NCBI GenBank assembly: GCA_002712335.1
Contig: PATI01000009.1
Coordinates: 1-15,732, forward strand
From: Rhodospirillaceae bacterium
GTDB taxonomy: Bacteria; Pseudomonadota; Alphaproteobacteria; MPNO01; UBA2964
Reading direction: 5' to 3'
DNA length: 15,732 bases
The position numbers and the translations under genes were made by a program. The notes under the pieces are model-generated. The model was not told the DNA's origin. It did not search any database and was given only the letters and a program-made list of their open reading frames with translations. This document shows, in pieces, positions 6,883-14,077 of this stretch. Numbering within the stretch: the first letter of the stretch is position 1; every line of letters starts with the position of its first letter.

Positions 6883-7440
6883 GTGACCAATCAAATTAAA
6901 GTTCGTGACTTGGCGAATGCTGTACAGGCGCAAATGAGGATACATGGTGAGGACGCGTATAATATTCTTGAAGGATTAAGAGGGTCGATTTCCAAATTTC
7001 TTATGAGGGACCTTAGCGAGATAGGTGTAACGCGAGAAGGCAATCATATCGAGGAATCTCGATACTTGTATTACGATGGTGAAATGTCCATAACCTTGGA
7101 TCATTTACCACAAGGTAAAAAAATTCCTGCTCACGATCATGGAACTTGGGAGGCGCTTGCGCTTTATAGTGGCAGTTTGCATCACACAGTCTATGAACGT
7201 ATGGATGATGGGTGCATCGATGGTTACGCGGAATTAGAGGTAGTTGATGATCGGGTACTTAAGCCGGGGGATATTTCCATGGTGGCGCCACCCGCTGAAA
7301 TACATAGTTTTTGTGCTAAAACCGATGATACTTGGTCAGTTACAATAGTAGGTAACCCTTATAGTCTGGAAAGACATTATTATGATCCAGGAAATAATTC
7401 TTCTAAAGTGGCTAATCCAAAAAAACAAAAAGTGACTTAG
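6883..7440 (+). CDS. Cupin-fold protein, thiol dioxygenase-like
   Basis: A 185-residue cupin. Motif 1 is PAHDHGTWEALALYSGSLHH (82-101) with metal ligands His84 and His86. Motif 2, KPGDISMVAPPAEIHSF, gives His141 as the third ligand. The 3-His pattern and the layout resemble cysteine and 3-mercaptopropionate dioxygenases (PF05995/related). However, the Ser-His-Tyr second-sphere triad of those enzymes is not conserved: the corresponding strand reads SVTIVG, with Thr and Val at the His and Tyr places. It is probably an Fe(II) dioxygenase, but thiol oxidation is not assured; C-C bond cleavage by a related cupin is equally possible. Start is GTG at 6883, with AGGAG 10 nt upstream and 25 nt after the aldolase stop. 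It shares the operon with a TauE/SafE exporter, a possible sulfite route. Confidence 0.8.
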   Translation: MTNQIKVRDLANAVQAQMRIHGEDAYNILEGLRGSISKFLMRDLSEIGVTREGNHIEESRYLYYDGEMSITLDHLPQGKKIPAHDHGTWEALALYSGSLHHTVYERMDDGCIDGYAELEVVDDRVLKPGDISMVAPPAEIHSFCAKTDDTWSVTIVGNPYSLERHYYDPGNNSSKVANPKKQKVT

Positions 7441-7445
7441 GTTCC

Positions 7446-7886
7446 ATGGTACAATTATCTAAATCTGATATTGGTCGTCGTTTTTATGGACCATCTAAAA
7501 CATTAACCGATGCACATTTTTTAATGTTTTCAGCGATAACAGGTGATGTACACCCTATTCATTACGATATTGAGTATGCCCGTAAAACAATATTTGGAGC
7601 CCCTGTAGCGCATGGACTTCTACTTTCAGGTTTGATGGCTCTTGGGTCATCTGACGCGAGGGAGGAGCTTGATAATATGGCAATGGTAGAACAAGGAACA
7701 ACGTTCCTCAAACCGGTTAAGGTGGGCGATACCGTTCATGCTGCATTCGAGGTTGAAGATGTATGGCAGGACGAAAATAATCGCTCGTTCTGTCGCCTCG
7801 AGACTAACCTTTTAAATCATGTAGGTGAAATATTGGCAAAGGGATTCCATGTTTACCAGTTTGTTCCAAAGTCAGGTACAGATTAA
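7446..7886 (+). CDS. MaoC-family hydratase, catalytically intact
   Basis: A 146-residue single hot-dog-domain protein of the (R)-specific enoyl-CoA hydratase/MaoC type. The hydratase motif is complete: AITGDVHPIHYD (30-41) with catalytic Asp34 and His39, followed by FGAPVAHGLLLSGLM (50-64). C-terminal strands include FLKPVKVGDTVHA. Enzymes of this type add water across a 2-enoyl-CoA (or mesaconyl/methylfumaryl-CoA-type thioester). It starts 5 nt after the cupin gene and ends 1 nt before the RidA-like gene. No strong ribosome site is seen, which suggests translational coupling. It may pair with the second, degenerate MaoC protein of the same operon. The substrate is likely a CoA thioester made by the operon's ligase (inference). 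Confidence 0.92.
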   Translation: MVQLSKSDIGRRFYGPSKTLTDAHFLMFSAITGDVHPIHYDIEYARKTIFGAPVAHGLLLSGLMALGSSDAREELDNMAMVEQGTTFLKPVKVGDTVHAAFEVEDVWQDENNRSFCRLETNLLNHVGEILAKGFHVYQFVPKSGTD

Positions 7887-7887
7887 G

Positions 7888-8313
7888 ATGCCCAAATTAC
7901 GGAGGCCGATTCATACAAAAGAGCATTGGCCAGAGAAATATACCTATGTTCCTGCATTGCGCGTCGGAAATACAATCTGGTTATCGGGAACTACAGGGAC
8001 AGATAATTCTGGTACTATTACTGCGCCGGGCGACATTGTTGAGCAGACCCGTCAAATATTTAGAAAGTTTGAGGCTTTACTAAAAAAAGAGGGGGGCTCG
8101 TGTTCCAATATTGTTGAGACAACAGACTTTATTACAACTACAGAAAATTATAGTGGGACCGCGGAAGTTCGGCGTGAGTTTTTCAAAGGACAATTTCCTG
8201 CATCCACCGGCGTTGTGGTGTCAAACCTTTTGAGGAAAGATGCGTTAATAGAAATTTCAGCTGTGGCAGTGCTCCATGAAACCTCCTGTGAGCGGCCAGA
8301 AAAAGATGACTAA
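7888..8313 (+). CDS. RidA/YjgF-family protein lacking the catalytic arginine
   Basis: A 141-residue protein of the RidA (YjgF/YER057c/UK114) superfamily, recognised by NTIWLSGTTGTD (28-39), the helix QTRQIFRKFEALLKKEGGS (53-71), REFFKGQFPAST (96-107) and the closing strand LIEISAVAVLHE. Canonical RidA hydrolyses reactive enamine/imine intermediates using an Arg in the PARSCVEV segment. Here that position is Ser106 (PASTGVVV), so it falls in a divergent Rid subgroup. Relatives include 2-aminomuconate deaminase, so a pathway-specific deaminase or a non-catalytic role are both possible. I placed the start at the ATG 1 nt after the MaoC stop, because a longer in-frame start at 7825 overlaps the MaoC gene and adds no family sequence. 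Its stop overlaps the next gene by 8 nt. Confidence 0.88.
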   Translation: MPKLRRPIHTKEHWPEKYTYVPALRVGNTIWLSGTTGTDNSGTITAPGDIVEQTRQIFRKFEALLKKEGGSCSNIVETTDFITTTENYSGTAEVRREFFKGQFPASTGVVVSNLLRKDALIEISAVAVLHETSCERPEKDD

Positions 8314-8761
8314 CTGCAAACGTTTTTGGGAAGATTTTGTCGTTGGTGAACGTTATTCAACAAGCACTCGAACTATAACTGAAGAGGATCAAGATCATTT
8401 CTGCAGGCTGGTGGGTTATGATGTTCCATTATTTGTTGATGATAGTCAGTCACAGCAAAGTTTGTACGCTCGGCGCATTTGTCCCAGCCATTTAATTATG
8501 TCTATTGCGACTGCCATGACAGGCCGACTTTTTAAGGACAGTTTACTTGGCCTTTTAGGAATAGATAACGGCAAGTTTATGGGGCCTGTTATGCCTGGTG
8601 ATACGTTGTCAACAGAAGTGGAAGTAATTGAAAAACGCCTAACTTCAAAGGCCGGGCGCGGCATAATAATCTTCCGGGATCACGTATTTAATCAACATGG
8701 TGTTGAAGTTTTTAAGGTCGATAAAATAACCCTGATTCGTTGCCGAAAAGTGGGAGCATAG
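8306..8761 (+). CDS. Second MaoC-like protein, catalytic Asp/His missing
   Basis: A 151-residue hot-dog protein. The N-terminus CKRFWEDFVVGERY and RTITEEDQDHF is typical of MaoC-like dehydratases. The hydratase motif (consensus GDxNPxHxD) reads GYDVPLFVD: Tyr38 replaces Asp and Phe43 replaces His, so water addition by the standard mechanism is not expected. The rest of the fold is kept (GPVMPGDTLSTEVEV, 93-107). The preferred start is ATG 8306, which overlaps the RidA stop by 8 nt and begins the family sequence; an in-frame ATG at 8276 would add ten residues. With the intact MaoC two genes upstream, it may form a heteromer in which this subunit is structural or binds substrate, as known for some actinobacterial two-gene dehydratases. 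A shifted or different chemistry is also possible. Confidence 0.88.
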   Translation: MTNCKRFWEDFVVGERYSTSTRTITEEDQDHFCRLVGYDVPLFVDDSQSQQSLYARRICPSHLIMSIATAMTGRLFKDSLLGLLGIDNGKFMGPVMPGDTLSTEVEVIEKRLTSKAGRGIIIFRDHVFNQHGVEVFKVDKITLIRCRKVGA

Positions 8762-8763
8762 CC

Positions 8764-10131
8764 TTGGATTCAGTGCAAAATTTACCCCTTTCTGAAATTG
8801 AAAAAATTCAGGGCGACAAACTTAAGCATATGCTTAAACTTTGCCAGATTGGGCATAAGTTTTATCAAAGGTTGTGGGAGACAAAAGGTCATAATATTGG
8901 GGAAATTAAAAGTGTGGGTGACCTTGAGAGTTTACCGCTGACTCAAAAGCAAGATCTGATGGATGCACCCAATGATTTTCGTCTTAATTTGCCGTCAGAT
9001 TACCCTCTACATGAGCGTGCTCTTTGGGAGGTTCTGTATACGACAGGGAGTACGGCGGATCCGGTTCCAATTTTCAATACGACTTATGATTATCACGCTT
9101 ATTTATATCAATCCAAAGCCGTTGCTCAAATATCAGGTATTAATGATTCTGATATCATTGCCAATCTGTTTCCACTGACACCGGCCCCAATGGGCGCATT
9201 TGTCCGGTCCGCTGGAAATGCCTATGCAGTTGGAGCTAAGATTTTTGCGGCCTTGCCCGGTGGCGCTTTTAGTCCTTTTGATTTGCAAAATTCTCTCGAT
9301 CAAGTCGTGTCTCAGGTTGAGAAACATCGTGCTACGGTATTGTGGGGAGTTCCAAGCTATATTCGTCGCTTACTCATCCGAGCTCTAGAACTATGTGTTG
9401 ATTTATCTTCTATTCGCATGTGCGCGATTACTGGAGAGGCAACTTCACCGGCGCTACGAGAAGACATACGTCGTTGCTTGCGTGATATGGGTGTGGAAAA
9501 TCCATTAATTTTTAATCGTTATGGATCCACGGAACTCGGAGCTTTTGCCCAGTGCAAGGAAGAATGGGACTGGCATAATCCTACGCCCGATTTACAGTAC
9601 CATGAAATAGTTGATCCAATGACCGGGCGCCGACTGCCTGATGGAGAGCGTGGATCCTTGGCAGTAACTCACCTTGACCGTCGTGGCACCGTGCTGATTC
9701 GTTTTCTTGTTGGAGATATAGTATCGATTGATCGAACTCCTTGCCCTCACTGTGGGCGAACCAGTGAGCGTATTGTTGGGCCGGTGGTCCGGACAAAAGA
9801 TCTCATTAAGGTAAAGTGGATGTTGATTAATCCAGACGTATTGCTAGAGGCAATTCAGTCGTTAAAATTTATTGCAGAGTTTCAAATTATTATACAGAAA
9901 GAAAATCAAAAGGACGCTTTGTCTATGGATGAAATGTTAATACGTATAGAACTAAATTCAGAGCGTGACATTGATCTTTCTAAAAGAATTAAAGACCAGA
10001 TAAATCAGGCGATTCATGTTACCCCGCGGATTGAATTTGTGGATCGAGGAGAGATCTATCGTGTGGGGGAACAAACCAAAGCCATTCGTTTTATTGACAA
10101 AAGGGTAACCTCTGGCGGTGAAGTTCGTTAG
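8764..10131 (+). CDS. Phenylacetate-CoA ligase-like (PaaK family) adenylate-forming enzyme
   Basis: An acyl-CoA ligase of the PaaK branch of the AMP-binding superfamily, 455 residues, normal length. It activates a carboxylic acid to an acyl-adenylate and then a CoA thioester. Motifs are YTTGSTADPVP (92-102, phosphate loop), CAITGEA (220-226), RYGSTELG (252-259, the YGxTE adenine motif), VGDIV (316-320, ribose Asp) and CPHCGRTSERIVG (327-339, with a Cys pair). The C-terminal lid ends GEQTKAIRFID with the expected lysine (Lys439). I chose TTG 8764: GGGAG lies 7 nt upstream and it starts 2 nt after the preceding stop. A TTG at 8740 is in frame but lies inside the MaoC gene. The substrate is probably an aryl- or medium-chain acid. 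It sits in the same operon as two hydratase-like genes, which would act on its CoA product. Confidence 0.92.
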   Translation: MDSVQNLPLSEIEKIQGDKLKHMLKLCQIGHKFYQRLWETKGHNIGEIKSVGDLESLPLTQKQDLMDAPNDFRLNLPSDYPLHERALWEVLYTTGSTADPVPIFNTTYDYHAYLYQSKAVAQISGINDSDIIANLFPLTPAPMGAFVRSAGNAYAVGAKIFAALPGGAFSPFDLQNSLDQVVSQVEKHRATVLWGVPSYIRRLLIRALELCVDLSSIRMCAITGEATSPALREDIRRCLRDMGVENPLIFNRYGSTELGAFAQCKEEWDWHNPTPDLQYHEIVDPMTGRRLPDGERGSLAVTHLDRRGTVLIRFLVGDIVSIDRTPCPHCGRTSERIVGPVVRTKDLIKVKWMLINPDVLLEAIQSLKFIAEFQIIIQKENQKDALSMDEMLIRIELNSERDIDLSKRIKDQINQAIHVTPRIEFVDRGEIYRVGEQTKAIRFIDKRVTSGGEVR

Positions 10132-10132
10132 A

Positions 10133-10879
10133 ATGGGTCAACTCGTTTTAGCAGATTTTTTTAATTTTGCATTTGCTGTTAGCGCATTTGTAGCAGTTTC
10201 TAACGGGATGATTCACGGTTATACCGGGTTTGGCGGAGCTCTGATAATTATACCGGTTTTAACATTTCTATTTGGTCCAATTGAAGCGATAGCTATTGTT
10301 GGGTTGGTTACCATGTTTGGTGCCGTGCAATTAGCACGTAAAACATCGCATCAAGCAAAATGGAGTGAAATAATTCCTATTTGTTTTGGCATCGCGGCTT
10401 TTACTCCATTAGGTGCTTGGTTCCTCTATCATATCGATGCGGAGTTTGTAAGGAGGTCCATGGGCGGGTTTATTTTATTATTTGCTTTAATTTTGCTTAG
10501 CGGTTGGAATTATCGCGGGAATCGTGGTCTATTTTCGAGTTCATTTGTAGGTGCAGTCGCAGGTAGTGTTAATGGCTTGACTGGAGTAGGCGGCCCTCCA
10601 CTTGGACTTTACTTTTTATCTTCGCCTTATTCGGTAGAAGTTCAACGTGCGAATATCGTATTTTGTATCGCTGTTCTAACTGTTTCTATGGTTATTGCCA
10701 GTGCCATCGGCGGCGCTTATTCAATTGACGTCATAATTCGTGCTTTTCTCCTTGTGCCGGTATATATGTCCGGCGTGTGGCTTGGTTCCTATTTCTTTAA
10801 GCTGGCCCCAAAAGATTATTTTAGAAGGGTTGCGCTTATAATTCTAATTCTTACCGGCTTATTCACTCTAGTATTTTAA
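10133..10879 (+). CDS. TauE/SafE-family sulfite/organosulfonate exporter-like permease
   Basis: A 248-residue integral membrane protein with about seven to eight hydrophobic segments. Both repeats of the TauE/SafE family (PF01925) show their glycine-rich signature: NGMIHGYTGFGGALIIIPVL near the N-terminus and NGLTGVGGPPLGLYFL in the second half. Family members are linked to export of sulfite, sulfoacetate or other small anions, mostly by genetic context. It is the last gene of the operon, 1 nt after the ligase stop (TAGA-ATG). A GTG at 10118 in frame is an alternative start overlapping the ligase gene. Neither start has a strong ribosome site. With the cupin upstream, export of sulfite from a thiol/sulfinate pathway is possible; export of an organic acid is the alternative. 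No terminator follows in the 45 nt before the convergent nitroreductase. Confidence 0.9.
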   Translation: MGQLVLADFFNFAFAVSAFVAVSNGMIHGYTGFGGALIIIPVLTFLFGPIEAIAIVGLVTMFGAVQLARKTSHQAKWSEIIPICFGIAAFTPLGAWFLYHIDAEFVRRSMGGFILLFALILLSGWNYRGNRGLFSSSFVGAVAGSVNGLTGVGGPPLGLYFLSSPYSVEVQRANIVFCIAVLTVSMVIASAIGGAYSIDVIIRAFLLVPVYMSGVWLGSYFFKLAPKDYFRRVALIILILTGLFTLVF

Positions 10880-10924
10880 ATAGTTTGTGGGAGGCGAGGG
10901 GGATAAAGTGGATGGAAATTCTGT

Positions 10925-11758
10925 TTAACTCAAGTCAAACCCGTGGCTTTTAAGGAATGCTTTAAATCCTGGTCTCTCGGGTTTGCCCAGTTGACGTGAT
11001 ATGTGTTCCGACCACCCATAAAATTCGGCAACTCCCCATAAATCGGTACGGGTTTGTCTTTCTTCTGGAATCGAGAAGATGCAATCTCGGGTTTGGTCAT
11101 ACTCATTAATTTCTTTTTCAAGATTTATGTCCTCATATTGGTCTCGGTGGATCACTACTGATTGTGGCAGGCGTTGGTTGATATAGCCGTCACTCGCAGG
11201 CCAGCCAGCCATGACCCCGGCGACAGGGAAAACGCCGTGAGGCAGTCCTAAGATTTTTGAGACTGCATGAATATTGTCACGGAGACTGCTTAATGGCGTT
11301 GTTCCAAGTCCAGATGCCTCGGCTGCTGTAACAAAATTTCCAAGAGCTAGGGCAGTATCAACTGTAGCATTTAAAAATGTATCCAAGTTATTATTGACGT
11401 TTTCCCTCTTCCGGAACTCACCTATCCGTTGATTACGACGGATATCGGCACAAAAAACTATAAGTAAGGGTTTTTCCTCAAGGCCATTTGTTCGAGGACA
11501 CCAGGGTGCTAGTTGGTCACGGATATTTTGATCATCAACCAAGATAATCGAATATTGCTGTAAATTAGATTTTGTTGGGGCGGATTGCGCGCAAGCGAGA
11601 AGCAGTTCAACAAGAGCTTCAGGAACTTTTTTATCCTTAAAGGAACGAATAGAACGTCTTGAGAGTAGGCCCTCAACTTGTTTGGGCACTTCGTTATCAT
11701 CTCCAATACCCGTATCCTTGCCATAACGGGCACTCAGCAACTGTTTGATTGTCGCCAT
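10925..11758 (-). CDS. Nitroreductase-family FMN oxidoreductase
   Basis: A 277-residue flavoenzyme of the nitroreductase family (PF00881). FMN-contacting sequences are LLSRRSIRSFKDKKVP (about 31-46) and SAPTKSNLQQYSIILVDD (58-75). The C-terminal half has the TALALGNFVTAAEASGLGTTPLSS helix, in which family members complete the FMN site, and LGLPHGVFPVAGVMAGWP. Members reduce nitro groups, quinones or flavins with NAD(P)H. The C-terminal extension (about 205-277) is NfsA/FRP-like in position. AAAAGG lies about 8 nt before the ATG. It follows the small monooxygenase-like gene by 15 nt and is probably cotranscribed. It could supply reduced flavin to an oxygenase, or act on a nitro- or quinone-like intermediate; sequence does not decide. 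Confidence 0.9.
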   Translation of the reverse strand: MATIKQLLSARYGKDTGIGDDNEVPKQVEGLLSRRSIRSFKDKKVPEALVELLLACAQSAPTKSNLQQYSIILVDDQNIRDQLAPWCPRTNGLEEKPLLIVFCADIRRNQRIGEFRKRENVNNNLDTFLNATVDTALALGNFVTAAEASGLGTTPLSSLRDNIHAVSKILGLPHGVFPVAGVMAGWPASDGYINQRLPQSVVIHRDQYEDINLEKEINEYDQTRDCIFSIPEERQTRTDLWGVAEFYGWSEHISRQLGKPERPGFKAFLKSHGFDLS

Positions 11759-11773
11759 TGATATTTACCTTTT

Positions 11774-12145
11774 CTAATTTTGGTTTTGGGCTTTATCTAA
11801 AATATCCTGTGGGGTTTCTGTAACAATTTCCGCGTAAACAGGAACAAAGGGCCCACTGTCAACAAGTTTCACAAATTCCGGTGCCATCTCGACCATCTCA
11901 ACGCGTATGGCTTTATGAATTTCAATATCCCTCCATTCGCCAATCAAATAAAAATGATCTTCATCCTCAACATCACGGCAGAGCACGCCGTCTTTAACCT
12001 GCGCGTCCGATTTATGCATGGGGTTGTCATCGCCATAATCAAACTCGTTGAACAAACGAATAAACTCTTTGCCGGTACCTGGTTTTACACGAAAATCGTA
12101 TACGTGAAAAAAATTTCCCAATTTTGCTAATGGTTCCAATGCCAT
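11774..12145 (-). CDS. Small dimeric alpha/beta-barrel protein (antibiotic biosynthesis monooxygenase-like)
   Basis: A 123-residue protein with the ferredoxin-like dimeric alpha/beta-barrel pattern of the ABM family (PF03992): a first strand NFFHVYDFRVKPGTGKEFIRLFNEF, a central CRDVEDEDHFYLIGEWRDIEIHKAIR and a last strand PFVPVYAEIV. ABM proteins include cofactor-free quinol monooxygenases as well as heme-degrading and non-enzymatic members. No clear catalytic residue singles out one of these. GGAGAGGG precedes the ATG closely, a strong ribosome site. It is the first gene of a two-gene minus-strand unit with the nitroreductase and diverges from the Rieske oxygenase, with about 129 nt between starts for promoters. 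I saw no convincing sigma-70 box pair there. Oxidation of a hydroquinone-type product is a possible role. Confidence 0.75.
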   Translation of the reverse strand: MALEPLAKLGNFFHVYDFRVKPGTGKEFIRLFNEFDYGDDNPMHKSDAQVKDGVLCRDVEDEDHFYLIGEWRDIEIHKAIRVEMVEMAPEFVKLVDSGPFVPVYAEIVTETPQDILDKAQNQN

Positions 12146-12274
12146 TTACCCTCTCCTTTGCTATATTCTATCCAAACGGTACCTCCGACGGTGAAATGGA
12201 TCAATGCAGGGCTTGTTCGCAGAGTGAAGTTTTCGTTAAACTACGGTTCATTCTTTGAAAGGAAATATCAGACA

Positions 12275-13549
12275 ATGCCTGACACCCGTGTTGCCAATGA
12301 CGGTAGTAATTGTATAGCTCTTGATGGCATGCATTGGCCGGATGGAGATTTGTCGAGAATTCCTGACTGGATTTATACATCGGCGGAAATTCTAGATCGC
12401 GAGCGTGAACGCATATTTTTAGGAAAATGTTGGAATTTTGTAGCCCTTGAGGCTGAGTTACCAAAAATAGGTTGCTATAAGCGATCTTATATTGGTGATG
12501 TCCCGGTCATTGTTACTCGCACAGAGGAAGATGTATTCAAGGTTTTTGAAAATAGGTGTGCACATCGCGGCGTGGAATTTTGCCGGGAACTACACGGTGA
12601 AACAAATGAGTTTATCTGCCCTTATCACCATTGGACTTATAATTTATCTGGTGAGCTCATTTCTGTACCCTTTCGTCGTGGTGATAAAGGGAAGGGAGGA
12701 ATGCCAAAAGATTTTGTCCTTGGAGATCACAATCCGAAGCAGTTCCGTGTTGCGCGTCGTCATGGAGTTATTTTTGCAACTTTCTCTCAGGATACAGAGT
12801 CGTTGGAAGATTATCTTGGCCCAGAGACCATGGAACAATTTGATGTGGTATTTTCTGGTCGAGAGCTTCAAATTTTAGGGTATTATAAAAATCGGCTAAA
12901 CGGTAACTGGAAGCTCTATCATGAGAATTTGAAAGATCCATACCACGCAACACTTTTACACGTGTACCTTGCCACATTTCGGCTTATGGTCGCAGGGCAG
13001 AAATCGGCCATGATTTGTGATAGTAAAGGGCGTCACGCTACAGCAGCCTCTGCCAAGGATGACGCCATTGAAATTGACGACGACCTAGTCGATGAAATGA
13101 AGGGGGCATTTCGTGTTGGAATGGACCTCAATGATGAGGAGTTTACAAGATATGTGCCCGAGTTTGACAGTCCGTGGACTGTTACTATGTCAACAATTTG
13201 GCCTAACTTGATTGTCCAACGCGAGTTGAATACTTTAGGAATTCGCCATATTGTGCCGCGGGGGCCACATGCACTTGACATGTATTGGACAATGTTCGGT
13301 TTTGTCGGGGATAGCGAAGAGATGACTAGACACCGGATGAAACAGGGTAACCTGATGGGACCCTCCGGATACTTAGGTGTAGATGATAACGAAGCCATCA
13401 AATTTTTGCAGGATGGGTTCAAAAACTCAATTCCGAGCGAAGGGGTTGTAAAGCTTGATCCGGAAAACGAAGGCGGGACCGATACCCTCATATCTGAGGC
13501 ATCGATCCGATCCCTTTATCGTCACTATCGTGAGGTGATGGATTTATGA
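12275..13549 (+). CDS. Rieske ring-hydroxylating dioxygenase, large (alpha) subunit
   Basis: The 424-residue catalytic subunit of an aromatic-ring-hydroxylating dioxygenase. The Rieske [2Fe-2S] ligands are Cys95, His97, Cys115 and His118 (C-x-H-x17-C-x2-H). The mononuclear iron site is ENLKDPYHATLLH: bridging Asp221, ligands His224 and His229, with the third carboxylate in GVDDNEA (Asp370 or 371). The segments KGKGGMPKDF and LGYYKNRLNGNWKLYHEN resemble the salicylate 5-hydroxylase (NagG), anthranilate and terephthalate dioxygenase group, so an aromatic carboxylate is the likely substrate. I chose ATG 12275, with AAAGGAA about 10 nt upstream; the longer frame from 12158 has no family sequence in its first 39 codons. 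It overlaps the beta-subunit gene by 4 nt (ATGA). No ferredoxin or reductase gene is in the window. Confidence 0.94.
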   Translation: MPDTRVANDGSNCIALDGMHWPDGDLSRIPDWIYTSAEILDRERERIFLGKCWNFVALEAELPKIGCYKRSYIGDVPVIVTRTEEDVFKVFENRCAHRGVEFCRELHGETNEFICPYHHWTYNLSGELISVPFRRGDKGKGGMPKDFVLGDHNPKQFRVARRHGVIFATFSQDTESLEDYLGPETMEQFDVVFSGRELQILGYYKNRLNGNWKLYHENLKDPYHATLLHVYLATFRLMVAGQKSAMICDSKGRHATAASAKDDAIEIDDDLVDEMKGAFRVGMDLNDEEFTRYVPEFDSPWTVTMSTIWPNLIVQRELNTLGIRHIVPRGPHALDMYWTMFGFVGDSEEMTRHRMKQGNLMGPSGYLGVDDNEAIKFLQDGFKNSIPSEGVVKLDPENEGGTDTLISEASIRSLYRHYREVMDL

Positions 13550-14055
13550 GCAAGACCGGTGTTTCAATACCAGCAGAACAAAGGCGGGCTCTACGCTTTG
13601 ACATTGAGGAATTTAATATCAAATACTCGGCTGTTCTGGATGCTCAAGATGTTCAAAGTTGGCCAAGCTTCTTTACTGATGATGCATTCTACAGAATCAC
13701 CGCAAAGGAAAACTATGACCAAGGTTTACCTGTGGGTCTCGTTTGGTTGCAGGGCAAGTCCATGTTTCTTGACCGTGTGGCCGCCATAGAGAATACGATG
13801 GTCTTTGCTCCTCGTTATCTTCGACATTTTGTGACCAATATTCAGGTGAAGGACTGCAATGACGCGGGAGAAATTAGTGCTGAAGCCAATTATCTCGTTG
13901 TTGAAACGCTCATGGAGGACTCTACCAAAATTTTTCAGGCAGGGATATATCAGGATATATTCGTGTCTGATGAGGATGAGAAGCTAAAATTAAAGTCGCG
14001 AGATTGTATTTATGATAGTCTCTTAATTCCTAACGACATGGTATTTCCTGTTTGA
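13546..14055 (+). CDS. Rieske ring-hydroxylating dioxygenase, small (beta) subunit
   Basis: The 169-residue beta subunit (PF00866, NTF2-like fold) of the dioxygenase. Recognisable family sequences are FNIKYSAVLDAQDVQSWPSFF (19-39), the DDAFYRITAKEN strand (41-52), LDRVAAIENTMVFAPRYLRHFVTNI and the final RDCIYDSLLIPNDMVFPV. This resembles small subunits of salicylate 5-hydroxylase and terephthalate dioxygenase. Its ATG lies within the last codons of the alpha gene (4-nt ATGA overlap), so the two are translationally coupled and probably form the alpha3beta3 oxygenase. It ends 22 nt before the convergent M20-family gene, with no visible terminator. Confidence 0.93.
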   Translation: MSKTGVSIPAEQRRALRFDIEEFNIKYSAVLDAQDVQSWPSFFTDDAFYRITAKENYDQGLPVGLVWLQGKSMFLDRVAAIENTMVFAPRYLRHFVTNIQVKDCNDAGEISAEANYLVVETLMEDSTKIFQAGIYQDIFVSDEDEKLKLKSRDCIYDSLLIPNDMVFPV

Positions 14056-14077
14056 CAGGCTACAAATCTTGGCGGCT

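Noticed and set aside
10880..10924. Terminator between the operon and the convergent nitroreductase
   Set aside because: No inverted repeat with a T run; sequence is purine-rich and unstructured by eye.
12158..12274. 39-codon extension of the Rieske alpha subunit
   Set aside because: No family similarity and no ribosome site at 12158; ATG 12275 has AAAGGAA upstream and begins the recognisable protein. The stretch more likely holds the divergent promoters.
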